NCBI GenBank assembly: GCA_009379845.1
Contig: WHSZ01000052.1
Location: forward strand, 1-45,479
DNA length: 45,479 nucleotides
From: Pseudonocardiaceae bacterium
GTDB taxonomy: Bacteria; Actinomycetota; Actinomycetes; Mycobacteriales; Pseudonocardiaceae
Reading direction: 5' to 3'
Positions 1 through 6,316 of the stretch are shown piece by piece (position 1 is the first letter of the stretch; every line of letters starts with the position of its first letter). The translations under genes and the position numbers were made by a program. Under the pieces are notes generated by a model that saw only the letters and a list, made by a program, of their open reading frames with translations, made no database searches and was not told the DNA's origin.

Positions 1-99
1 CGGCCGACCTTGCTTACCGGTACGAACTGGCAGCAAGTCCTCGATCAACACCCACTGATCATCGGAAAGCAACTGAAAACGCGACACACCCGGCAGCAT
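1..99 (-). CDS. IS5-family transposase, N-terminal fragment (runs off window)
   Basis: Thirty-three codons are visible from an ATG at 99 to the window edge. The peptide contains LLSDDQWVLIEDLLP followed by R-T-G-K-Q-G-R-P. This matches the typical N-terminus of IS5-group transposases (DUF4096-like: L-x-D-x-Q-W-x-x-I-x-P-L-L-P, then T-G-R-x-G-R-P). The DDE catalytic part would lie outside the window. Whether the whole element is intact cannot be judged. Confidence 0.75.
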   Translation of the reverse strand, partial: MLPGVSRFQLLSDDQWVLIEDLLPVRTGKQGRP

Positions 100-136
100 C
101 CCAGCCACCGACCGAAACCTTTGTCAGACACGCCCT
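1..136 (-). mobile_element. End of an IS5-type insertion sequence (cut by window edge)
   Basis: Only the 5' end of the element's transposase and its outer terminus are inside the window. The transposase start lies at 99 on the minus strand. Just outside it, around 118-136, is a terminus-like sequence reading GGGCGTGTCTGACAAAG on the minus strand, which resembles the ends of many actinobacterial IS5-family elements. The other inverted repeat lies beyond the left edge, so the exact boundary and any target duplication (a CTAG overlaps the likely junction at 135-138) cannot be proved here. Confidence 0.6.
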
Positions 137-147
137 AGCGCCTGACC

Positions 148-175
148 GAAGGCCTGGCCGGCCGATCAGGCCTTC
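148..175 (-). terminator. Hairpin downstream of yqeY-like gene
   Basis: A 9-bp perfect stem, GAAGGCCTG (148-156) pairing with CAGGCCTTC (167-175), encloses a GC-rich 10-base loop. It lies 77 bases beyond the stop of the minus-strand gene at 252. No long U-tract follows, which is common for actinobacterial terminators. Confidence 0.5.
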
Positions 176-251
176 ACAAGGGCCGGCGTGCTCGCCCGTC
201 GGCATCGTCGGGCCGGAACTTTGGCGCCGGCCTGCTCACTCCTCGGCCAGC

Positions 252-725
252 TCAGCCCTCGGCCAGCTTCGCCTTGACCACCGAGGCCACCCGGCCGCCT
301 TCGGCGCGCCCGGCCACCCGGCCGTTCGCGGCCTTCATGACCTCCCCCATCTGTCGCGGTCCTGGCGGGTCCCCGAGCTGTCCCGCGACCTCCGCGACGG
401 CCTCCTCCACCAGCGCGTGCAGCTCCGCGTCGGAAAGCTGGGCCGGCAGGTAGCCGCTGAGCGCGTCCGCTTCCGCGCGTTCAGTGGCGGCCTGCTCGGT
501 GCGGCCGGCGTCCGTGAAGGCCTGCGCGGCCTCCTTGCGCTTCTTCACTTCCTTGGTCAGAACGCGTCGCACCTCGTCATCGCTGAGTTCCTTTGCCGTC
601 TTGCCAGCGACCTCCTCGGCGCCGATCGCGGAAAGGGCCAAGCGCAGCGCGGCGACCGTCGTGGTGTTCTTATGTTTCATCGCGGCCGCGAGATCGGCAC
701 GCAGCCGTGCTTTGAGTTCTGCCAC
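252..725 (-). CDS. GatB/YqeY domain-containing protein
   Basis: A 157-residue protein of the usual YqeY length (about 150). It is mostly helical, with the family's KARLRADLAAAMK start, ALRLALSAIGAEEV, KELSDDEVRRVLTKEVKKR, YLPAQLSD and the closing Q-M-G-E-V-M-K-A-A...GRAEGGRVASVVK segment. YqeY resembles the C-terminal tRNA-binding part of the GatB amidotransferase subunit, but its own role is not settled. I chose the GTG at 725 because family members begin with x-A-E-L-K; a GTG at 734 is equally possible, and the reading frame stays open to 842. It is divergent from the metallophosphoesterase gene, with only about 50 bases between the starts, so both promoters share that gap. Confidence 0.85.
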   Translation of the reverse strand: MAELKARLRADLAAAMKHKNTTTVAALRLALSAIGAEEVAGKTAKELSDDEVRRVLTKEVKKRKEAAQAFTDAGRTEQAATERAEADALSGYLPAQLSDAELHALVEEAVAEVAGQLGDPPGPRQMGEVMKAANGRVAGRAEGGRVASVVKAKLAEG

Positions 726-777
726 CCGAGCCACAGTACTGACCGAATCGCGACAACTAACACGTACGCTCGCAGCT

Positions 778-1746
778 GTGGCGAAGCTAAACACCGCAGT
801 ACGAAAGATGGCCGCCGGCGTCGCGGCAGCCGGCGCCGCCACACTCGCCTACGCCGCGGGGGTGGAAAGGCGCCACTGGACGCTGCGCACCGAGACGCTC
901 CCGGTACTGGACACCGGCGCCCGCCCGCTACGTATCCTGCACATCTCGGACCTGCACATGTTGCCGGGACAGCGCTCGAAACAGCGCTGGGTCGCCGCGC
1001 TGGACGCCCTGGAACCCGACCTGGTGGTGAACACCGGCGACAACCTCGCACACCGGCGCGCGGTGCCCGCGGTGCTCCGCGCGCTCGGCCCGCTGCTGAA
1101 CCGGCCAGGCGTGTTCGTGTTCGGCAGCAACGACTACTACGCGCCGAGGCCGAAGAACCCGGCGCGTTACCTGCTGCGGCCGTCCAGGACCAAGCGTTCC
1201 TACGGGACCACGCTGCCGTGGCGCGACCTGCGAGCCGCGCTGATCGAACGCGGCTGGCTGGACCTCACCCACGTGCGCCGCCAGCTGGAACTTGGTGGCA
1301 TGACCGTGGCGATGGCCGGGGTCGACGACCCCCACCTGCGCCGGGACCGGTATTCCGACATCGCCGGCCCGCCCGCGCCGGAAGCCACCCTGCGGATCGG
1401 CATCACCCACTCACCCGAGCCGCGGGTACTGGACGCGTTCGGCGCGGACGGCTACGACCTGGTGCTCGCCGGGCACACGCACGGCGGGCAGCTGCGCGTG
1501 CCGGGCATCGGTGCCCTGATCACGAACTGCGAGCTGGACCGCACCCGGGCCCGCGGCCCGTCCCGCTGGGGCACCCGGATGTGGCTGCACGTCTCCGCGG
1601 GGCTCGGCACCTCGCCGTACGCCCCGGTGCGCTTCGCCTGCCCGCCGGAGGCCAGCCTGCTCACGCTGGTGCCACGCGGCACCGCGCCGGCACCGGCGAA
1701 ACGGCGCGGTGGAGCCGCATTCAGGGCTCGCAGCGACGTCCGTTAG
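778..1746 (+). CDS. Metallophosphoesterase (YkuE-like)
   Basis: A 322-residue calcineurin-like phosphoesterase. An N-terminal hydrophobic stretch (about residues 10-27) probably anchors or exports it. Metal-binding motifs follow in order: ISDLH (D58, H60), NTGDN (D88), GSNDYY (N118, D119, in place of the usual GNHD), GITHSP, and GHTHGGQ near residue 235. These fit a two-metal active site acting on phosphomonoesters or diesters, possibly at the membrane surface as in YkuE-type proteins. The physiological substrate cannot be read from the sequence. The GTG start at 778 leaves the signal-anchor at the very N-terminus. It ends 23 bases before tRNA-Pro. Confidence 0.85.
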   Translation: MAKLNTAVRKMAAGVAAAGAATLAYAAGVERRHWTLRTETLPVLDTGARPLRILHISDLHMLPGQRSKQRWVAALDALEPDLVVNTGDNLAHRRAVPAVLRALGPLLNRPGVFVFGSNDYYAPRPKNPARYLLRPSRTKRSYGTTLPWRDLRAALIERGWLDLTHVRRQLELGGMTVAMAGVDDPHLRRDRYSDIAGPPAPEATLRIGITHSPEPRVLDAFGADGYDLVLAGHTHGGQLRVPGIGALITNCELDRTRARGPSRWGTRMWLHVSAGLGTSPYAPVRFACPPEASLLTLVPRGTAPAPAKRRGGAAFRARSDVR

Positions 1747-1769
1747 ACTTGCCAGCGGCTTTGATGCCT

Positions 1770-1843
1770 CGGGGTGTGGCGCAGCTTGGGAGCGCGCTTC
1801 GTTCGGGTCGAAGAGGTCGTGGGTTCAAATCCCGCCACCCCGA
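1770..1843 (+). tRNA. tRNA-Pro (anticodon CGG)
   Basis: A complete cloverleaf can be folded. The acceptor stem is CGGGGTG (1770-1776) with CACCCCG (1836-1842) and discriminator A1843. The D-stem is GCGC/GCGC. The anticodon stem CTTCG/CGAAG encloses loop TTCGGGT, giving anticodon CGG (1804-1806). The T-stem GTGGG/CCCGC (1819-1823/1831-1835) encloses TTCAAAT. The 3' CCA is not encoded. It reads CCG codons. tRNA 3' ends are common integration sites for actinobacterial mobile elements, and an accessory region begins just downstream. Confidence 0.96.
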
Positions 1844-1850
1844 CGTACAA

Positions 1851-1885
1851 GAAGGTCCCCTGACCAGCACGGTTAGGGGACCTTC
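1851..1885 (+). terminator. Terminator hairpin after tRNA-Pro
   Basis: An 11-bp perfect stem, GAAGGTCCCCT (1851-1861) with AGGGGACCTTC (1875-1885), and a 13-base loop, 7 bases after the tRNA. The tail TCGCATTT is only weakly U-rich. Its position fits a terminator for the tRNA transcript. Confidence 0.75.
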
Positions 1886-1924
1886 TCGCATTTCATGATC
1901 AATGATTCCGGCGCTCAACGTCGT

Positions 1925-1946
1925 GTGTAAACGGATCCGTAAACAC
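1925..1946. repeat. 22-bp near-perfect palindrome
   Basis: GTGTAAACGG and the following ATCCGTAAACAC form a palindrome broken only by an AA pair in each arm. It sits 39 bases after the tRNA terminator and directly before the unknown gene at 1972. It could be an operator or the remains of a recombination site; nothing here decides between these. Confidence 0.5.
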
Positions 1947-1971
1947 GGGCCTCTTCCACGCCCGCGACGAC

Positions 1972-2346
1972 ATGCAGCAGGCATGGCGCGAACTGACCGA
2001 TCTGGCCGAACTCGTCGCACTCGCCGTGGACGTGGACAACACGAACGTGAACCGGCAGAGCTACGGCTATCGTCCCGTGGCCCTCGTGATCAAGATCGTG
2101 GAAGACCCGATCACGCACGGCGGCACCAGCGTCGACCTCGGCCTGTCCAACGTCGGCATGTACACCCTGCCCGACGACAATCGCCACCGGCTCCGCGAAC
2201 TCGGCACCCGTGGCGCACGGCTCACCTTCCGCCCCCACACCGATGCCGTGGCCTGGCTCGATCAGCACCTCTACGACCTGCCCACCCTCGACCAGCGCCG
2301 CGAGATCATCCACACGATCAACGACCGCTGGCGCAACGCCGCGTAA
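1972..2346 (+). CDS. Conserved-looking hypothetical protein next to tRNA
   Basis: A 124-residue soluble acidic protein of no family I recognise. It has mixed alpha/beta character, no signal peptide and no membrane segment. Notable stretches are VDVDNTNVNRQSYGYRPVAL and a C-terminal helix ending NDRWRNAA. The same frame stays open upstream to 1906 and encodes a protein-like stretch (G-L-F-H-A-R-D-D-M-Q), but has no ATG or GTG there. The gene may therefore have lost its original 5' end, or it starts at ATG 1972, where I see no clear Shine-Dalgarno sequence. About 100 bases separate it from the convergent XRE gene. Confidence 0.6.
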   Translation: MQQAWRELTDLAELVALAVDVDNTNVNRQSYGYRPVALVIKIVEDPITHGGTSVDLGLSNVGMYTLPDDNRHRLRELGTRGARLTFRPHTDAVAWLDQHLYDLPTLDQRREIIHTINDRWRNAA

Positions 2347-2449
2347 CCACGATGGCCGGGGGTGGGGGATTGCCCCATCGCCCGGCCATCGTCCAATACC
2401 GATACGTCTTAGCACCAGGCCCGACGCCGGGGTATTCGCGTTCACGGCG

Positions 2450-3754
2450 TCATGCTCGGCGCATTTCTTCGTAGGCTTCTCGCAAGTCTTTCGCTTCTGT
2501 GAGCTGACGAGACTCAACGGCTGAAACAACTTCGGCCGCACGCCAGTAGTTTGACGGCACTATTCGTCCGGAAGAAATAGCTTGCTGGGCGGCGTGGTTA
2601 GATTCATCGAGCCGGTTGCTCGCCACGAGCGTTAGTGCTAGATCAAGATTGGCCGACGCAACCCGGCGAGGCCACTTCTGGACATCGTCGCTTGGCTTCA
2701 ATCGGGAAATGACCTCGCGCGCATAGGACTCACCCGCTGGATCGCCCACCCACGTCAATGTAGTGGCCGTATAAGCGACAGACTTGTCGGGATCGTACCT
2801 GTAATGATGCTCGGCTCGTTCAGGTTTGACCAAGGGGCTTACCAGCTTATTTACTCGATCAATCGCAGAGTATGTTTCCTGAGACTGTCCTAGTCTTGCC
2901 CATGCGCGGCCTTCCTGCGCTGTAGCTTGGATTGCGACGGAGCTACCCAAAGGGGCCAACTTCTGCGCGGCCTTGGAGAGTTCGACGGCTCGCAGGTAGC
3001 CGCCATCAGTGAGAACCCGCCATGCCTCGGTTTCATAGCACCATGCTCGGATCTCGTTGAAATCCGCGTGTTGAACGAGACTGGCGGCAGTGCGCAGGCG
3101 GGCAGAGGCTGCCGCCTGTTGTTTCAAGTCGATATGCACCGTTGCCGCGAGCAACGAAAGCCATCCACCAACGATCAACAATCTCTTGTGTTCCGCGAGC
3201 GTCTTACGCGCGTCCATGAGACTCATTACGTAAGCCAATTGCTGGCGAATTCGCGGAAGTAGCTCTAGTGGGGATGACGCGGGATAAGCGGTCGCCAGGT
3301 CATCAAAAATGAGTTCAAGCTGTGTCAGCGTTTCATCACCAACATCACTCGCCGCGACCCGACGCGCCAACTCCAACGCGGCCAGCTCATCGTCGTGATG
3401 CGCCAATGGCGATTGCCAAACGGAAACATCAGGAATTCGAAGTTCGTTTACCTTCGCGCGGGCTGCTGCCGCGTCCGCTTGCCGATTACGTAGTTCATCC
3501 TCGGTTTTAGCCGCATCAAGTTGACGAAAAGCAGCGAGAAGCGCACCGTCGGCATTGGTCACCCGGTCGGCAGTCTCCCAGAACCGCACATCGGCTCTAG
3601 CACGGCCCTTCTCGACATGCGCCACCGTGGTGCGGTCACAGAACGTCTCGCGCGCAAGCTGCGCTTGGGTCAGCTCGGCCGCCTGACGGAAAGCGCTGAG
3701 CTGTTCGCCCAAGGCGCGGCGTAGCTCGACTATCGGTACTGGTTCCCGCGCCAT
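2450..3754 (-). CDS. XRE-family regulator with helical-repeat C-terminal body
   Basis: A 434-residue protein. Residues about 8-65 form a lambda-repressor-like helix-turn-helix (RRALGEQLSAFRQAAELTQ, then QLARETFCDRTTVAHVEKG). The remaining 370 residues are helical and TPR-like (for example LLIVGGWLSLLAATVHIDLK and the alanine/leucine-rich repeats after it), which suggests a ligand- or peptide-sensing body as in many actinobacterial XRE regulators. Most of the gene is visibly poorer in GC than its neighbours, a sign of horizontal acquisition. I chose ATG 3754 because it begins directly before the HTH; the frame is open to 3859. It is divergent from the small-ORF/methyltransferase cluster, with palindromic sites in the shared 222-base gap, so it probably controls that cluster. 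Confidence 0.8.
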   Translation of the reverse strand: MAREPVPIVELRRALGEQLSAFRQAAELTQAQLARETFCDRTTVAHVEKGRARADVRFWETADRVTNADGALLAAFRQLDAAKTEDELRNRQADAAAARAKVNELRIPDVSVWQSPLAHHDDELAALELARRVAASDVGDETLTQLELIFDDLATAYPASSPLELLPRIRQQLAYVMSLMDARKTLAEHKRLLIVGGWLSLLAATVHIDLKQQAAASARLRTAASLVQHADFNEIRAWCYETEAWRVLTDGGYLRAVELSKAAQKLAPLGSSVAIQATAQEGRAWARLGQSQETYSAIDRVNKLVSPLVKPERAEHHYRYDPDKSVAYTATTLTWVGDPAGESYAREVISRLKPSDDVQKWPRRVASANLDLALTLVASNRLDESNHAAQQAISSGRIVPSNYWRAAEVVSAVESRQLTEAKDLREAYEEMRRA

Positions 3755-3921
3755 CGTGTCTACGCTCCCGATCCGTTCATGCCCTTCGTAACCAGCGTAG
3801 CCGCAGGTGACAACCGGTGTGATGGTGCTGCACACATGGTGACGCACATCGTCGGCCATCCGGTTACGTCGTGATCAAGCGGGATCGGTGGCTGTGGGCT
3901 GTTCCTCCGTAAGCCTTCCCC

Positions 3922-3936
3922 GACCGGTTACCGGTC
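3922..3936. promoter_or_regulatory. Candidate operator palindrome in divergent gap
   Basis: A perfect 15-base palindrome, GACCGGT-T-ACCGGTC, lies between the XRE gene (start 3754) and the cluster starting at 3977. The half-site CCGGTTA recurs at 3860-3866, and ACCGGT also occurs near 3814. Repetition of the same motif in a divergent regulator gap is what an XRE operator would look like. No binding data are available from sequence alone. Confidence 0.45.
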
Positions 3937-3976
3937 CCGCGTCCATCCACGGTCACGGGAAGGTGGGGAACGCGGT

Positions 3977-4393
3977 GTGCCTGCACGTCAGCCGGTCATG
4001 GTCGATCCCGGCCCGCTGTGGTGGCAGGTGGTCCAGGTGGTGACCGCGTTAACGATCCTCGCCGCGTGTGGCCTTGCTGGCCTGGTCCTGCTGGCGCGTC
4101 GTCGTCGGGCCGAGCGTGCTCGACAGGCCCGTATCCGGGCCGTGTTGTCCGGCTGGATGCCTGACCACCCAACCGTGGCCGACCTCCAACACCGGATAGC
4201 ACAGGAAACCAACGATGAGCAGCACTACGGGCGGCACGCCCTCCGCGCGGGTCACGGTGCCCCTGCGGCCGCCGACACGGGACGTGTCCCTGTCCAGCGG
4301 GACCGTACGGACGCCGACACGCGGCGGCTGCCGGTGGTGTCCCGCACGGCCGCTCTGCGGTTGGCTGGACAGGTTGACGGGGGCCGCTGGTGA
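3977..4393 (+). CDS. Small membrane-anchored protein of unknown function
   Basis: A 138-residue frame starting with GTG. The N-terminal part carries one clear membrane segment (about residues 17-38, VVQVVTALTILAACGLAGLV) followed by a run of four arginines, predicting N-out/C-in topology. The next part (residues 45-75) is amphipathic. The stop overlaps the next start by four bases (GTGA, 4390-4393), which argues for translational coupling. From about 4215 a second frame (4215-4406) is also open with slightly better third-position GC, so the true C-terminus is uncertain. First gene of the run leading to the PIMT-like methyltransferase. Confidence 0.55.
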   Translation: MPARQPVMVDPGPLWWQVVQVVTALTILAACGLAGLVLLARRRRAERARQARIRAVLSGWMPDHPTVADLQHRIAQETNDEQHYGRHALRAGHGAPAAADTGRVPVQRDRTDADTRRLPVVSRTAALRLAGQVDGGRW

Positions 4394-4406
4394 ACACCGT
4401 CGATGA
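4215..4406 (+). CDS. Possible overlapping small protein
   Basis: A 63-residue frame lying inside the end of the 3977 frame. It has a plausible ribosome site (AGGAAA six bases before ATG 4215), and the first 36 codons have about 89% G or C in third position against about 78% for the competing frame. The product contains VTVPLRPPTRDVSL and a Cys pair, GGCRWCP. No family is recognised. Either this or the 3977 frame is the real reading of this stretch, or both are translated. Confidence 0.35.
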   Translation: MSSTTGGTPSARVTVPLRPPTRDVSLSSGTVRTPTRGGCRWCPARPLCGWLDRLTGAAGEHRR

Positions 4407-4749
4407 GGGGTTGCGGACACTGGCCGCACGCGGGTTCCGGTTCCAGCACCTCACCGACAAAGACGGTCACGTAGCTGTCCTTGTCGGCTCGTACGGGTGG
4501 CCGGAGTTCTACGACCGCATTCACATCCACGGCGAGACCGAAGCCGCCGCAGCCCGCGCCGTGCTGGCCTCCCGACCTGGCGCGGATGAGGTGGTGTGGA
4601 CGTACGAGGGCGACGCCCTGTCCACCATCCAAGCCCTGTTGGAGCTACCGAAACCACATGAGCCGGGAGCGCCTCGGCTGGCCCGACGTGCACCGCTCGG
4701 GCTGTGGCTACCCGGCACCGGGCAAGCGCCGTTCGATCACACCCTGTGA
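4390..4749 (+). CDS. Hypothetical protein in the methyltransferase cluster
   Basis: A 119-residue soluble protein with GTG start, overlapping the previous stop by four bases. Its core (residues about 1-90) is a plausible alpha/beta domain with GLRTLAARGFRF, HVAVLVGSYGWPEFYDRIHI and E-A-A-A-A-R-A-V-L-A-S-R. It resembles the small accessory proteins found beside XRE/methyltransferase cassettes in actinobacteria, but I cannot name a family. The last 30 residues are proline- and arginine-rich and coincide with another open frame (4658-4843) that has higher third-position GC, so the end of the functional protein may be nearer 4660. Confidence 0.6.
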   Translation: MNTVDEGLRTLAARGFRFQHLTDKDGHVAVLVGSYGWPEFYDRIHIHGETEAAAARAVLASRPGADEVVWTYEGDALSTIQALLELPKPHEPGAPRLARRAPLGLWLPGTGQAPFDHTL

Positions 4750-4843
4750 CGGATTGGGTCCTGACGGTTGTGTTTCGGCCGTGGACGCCGTAGTCACGAT
4801 CAGTGGAGAGAGTTCCGCGCCAACCGCGCGGCACAGGAGATAA
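4658..4843 (+). CDS. Possible overlapping small Cys-containing ORF
   Basis: A 61-residue frame starting at ATG 4658 inside the preceding gene and ending 14 bases before the charged peptide gene. Its first 15 codons all end in G or C, better than the competing frame. The product has four cysteines (one isolated, one pair around TPCDGLGPDGC). There is no strong ribosome site (GGAG is 14 bases upstream). No homology is recognised; it could be an accidental frame. Confidence 0.3.
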   Translation: MSRERLGWPDVHRSGCGYPAPGKRRSITPCDGLGPDGCVSAVDAVVTISGESSAPTARHRR

Positions 4844-4857
4844 CAGGAGGTAGGACG

Positions 4858-4971
4858 ATGGGTAAGAAGGACGCCGACCGTGACGGTCAGGGCGAGGCCC
4901 AGACGGACAAGCGGGAGAACTGGGGCAGCAAGGACGACCAGAACAAGCACGAGGGCGACGACGACAAGTAG
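4858..4971 (+). CDS. 37-residue charged peptide, candidate aspartimide RiPP precursor
   Basis: Begins MGKKDADRDGQGEAQ and ends EGDDDK. Twelve acidic and eight Lys/Arg residues make up 20 of 37, with almost no hydrophobic residues (a single Trp at 22), so it cannot fold as an ordinary globular protein. The ribosome site is exceptionally good: GGAGG ends 7 bases before the ATG. The stop lies 12 bases before the PIMT-like methyltransferase start, so the two are almost certainly one operon. A short, multiply charged peptide directly before a PIMT homolog with extra domains is the layout of imiditide-type RiPPs, where the enzyme turns one Asp into an aspartimide. D9-G10 is the only Asp-Gly pair and is the most likely modified site (inference). 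Confidence 0.7.
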   Translation: MGKKDADRDGQGEAQTDKRENWGSKDDQNKHEGDDDK

Positions 4972-4983
4972 GGCGGCACATTC

Positions 4984-6090
4984 GTGACTGACTGGCACGA
5001 ACAACTCACCGTGCCGCGTGCGCCGTTCATCCCGTCCGTGGTGTGGGTCGATGACCCCGCCACGGACGGGTTCATCGACGTGTCGCGGGACGACGACGAA
5101 CCACGCTGGCATGCGCTGGTCGAGGCAGACGAACCAATCATCACGCAAGTGGACGACGGTGCGACGAAACCGGGCGAGACCGGGCAGCAGCCGTCCAGCT
5201 CATGTAGTCAGCCGTCGCTAGTGGCAGCCATGCTCGCCGCGTTGGACGTGCGCGAGGGGCACCGCGTGTTGGAGATCGGGGCAGGGACCGGATGGAATGC
5301 CGCCCTGCTGTCCGACCGTGCGGGGGAACACGGGCACGTCGTGTCGGTCGAGGTGGACCCGGCCGTGGCCGACGACGCTCGCCGTGCTCTTGCTGCTGTT
5401 GGCTACGCGCCGGTGGTGGTGACCGGTGACGGCACCAAGGGATACGCGGCCGATGCGCCGTACGACCGGGTTATCTGCACCGCGTCCGTCCGTACGATTC
5501 CTCGGCCGTGGATCGACCAGACACAGCCCGGTGGCGTGATCGTCGCGCCGTGGGGCACCGACTACGGAGACGACGCGCTCACCCGACTGGAGGTCCGCGA
5601 AGACGGTTCCGCGTCCGGCCGGTGCGGAGCGAACCTGGCGTTTATGCGGGTACGGCACCAGCGCCGGGACTTCCTCGAACCGAGCGCCGACGAGGTGGAC
5701 GCGGCCGAGTCGACGCAGACCGCGCACAGCGGCCGGGAGCTGTTCGAGATGGTCACCTTCGCCCGTGCTGCGTTCACGATCGGGCTCCGGGTGCCGTCCT
5801 GCTACCTCACGGTGGAGGACGTCACCGAGGACCGCCGCCTGATCGAGTTGCACGACGTGCGGTCACGATCATGGGCGCGGGTCACGCTCGTACGCGGGCA
5901 AGACCCGTGGACGGTTCACCAACTCGGGCCGCGTCGTCTGTGGAACGAGGTAGACGCTGCCTACGCCTGGTGGCAAGAGGCGGGCAACCCGACCCCGGAC
6001 CGCTACGGGCTGACCGTCACGCCGGACGGCACACACGGTGTGTGGATCGACGCACCCGACAACGAACGGCGTTGGTCCCTGACGTTCTGA
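4984..6090 (+). CDS. PIMT-like O-methyltransferase with C-terminal extension (RiPP tailoring candidate)
   Basis: A 368-residue protein, much longer than a housekeeping protein-L-isoaspartate O-methyltransferase (about 210-220). The PIMT fold is clear: VPRAPFIP near the start (10-17), the substrate-loop motif SSSCSQPS (71-78), SAM motif I VLEIGAGTGWNAAL (95-108), acidic loop VSVEVDP, GDGTKGYA (148-155) and APYDRVICTASV (158-169). About 145 residues follow the catalytic domain, ending in tryptophan-rich segments (YAWWQEAG...RRWSLTF) that could bind the peptide. Such extended PIMT homologs modify RiPP precursors by methylating an Asp, which then cyclises to aspartimide. GTG start 13 bases after the peptide stop; a weak GGGCGG precedes it. 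Protein repair is an alternative role but does not explain the extra domain or the neighbour. Confidence 0.82.
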   Translation: MTDWHEQLTVPRAPFIPSVVWVDDPATDGFIDVSRDDDEPRWHALVEADEPIITQVDDGATKPGETGQQPSSSCSQPSLVAAMLAALDVREGHRVLEIGAGTGWNAALLSDRAGEHGHVVSVEVDPAVADDARRALAAVGYAPVVVTGDGTKGYAADAPYDRVICTASVRTIPRPWIDQTQPGGVIVAPWGTDYGDDALTRLEVREDGSASGRCGANLAFMRVRHQRRDFLEPSADEVDAAESTQTAHSGRELFEMVTFARAAFTIGLRVPSCYLTVEDVTEDRRLIELHDVRSRSWARVTLVRGQDPWTVHQLGPRRLWNEVDAAYAWWQEAGNPTPDRYGLTVTPDGTHGVWIDAPDNERRWSLTF

Positions 6091-6108
6091 CCGGGTGCGT
6101 GGCCACTC

Positions 6109-6189
6109 GCGCCCCTGAGCGGCCACCAGTGCCCGCAGGCGGCCACGCCGTGGGATCATACGGGATCAGATATGGCCGCTCAGGGGCGC
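6109..6189. repeat. 17-bp perfect inverted repeat after the methyltransferase gene
   Basis: GCGCCCCTGAGCGGCCA (6109-6125) is repeated exactly inverted at 6173-6189, with 47 bases between. The spacer and flanks carry further copies of a GGCCAC/GTGGCC core. It lies in the 226-base gap between the convergent methyltransferase and TauE genes. It could act as a terminator, or mark the right edge of the island; the long spacer is unusual for a simple terminator. The remainder of the gap (6190-6316) shows nothing else clear. Confidence 0.65.
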
Positions 6190-6316
6190 TACGTGCCGCG
6201 TGTGGCCGCTATCACACACCCTCTGACCTGGCCAAACCCCGAAAATCCAGGTCAAACCCGGATTTGCACTTGATGCCGAACCCCCATACCCCCATGGGTG
6301 CGCGGCGACCACTGAC

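Noticed and set aside
1819..1843. attL/attR duplication of the tRNA-Pro 3' end
   Set aside because: No second copy of the T-stem/acceptor sequence was found up to about 6400, and no integrase is present.
4984..6090. Ordinary protein-repair isoaspartyl methyltransferase (pcm)
   Set aside because: About 150 residues longer than repair enzymes and translationally linked to a tiny charged peptide gene.
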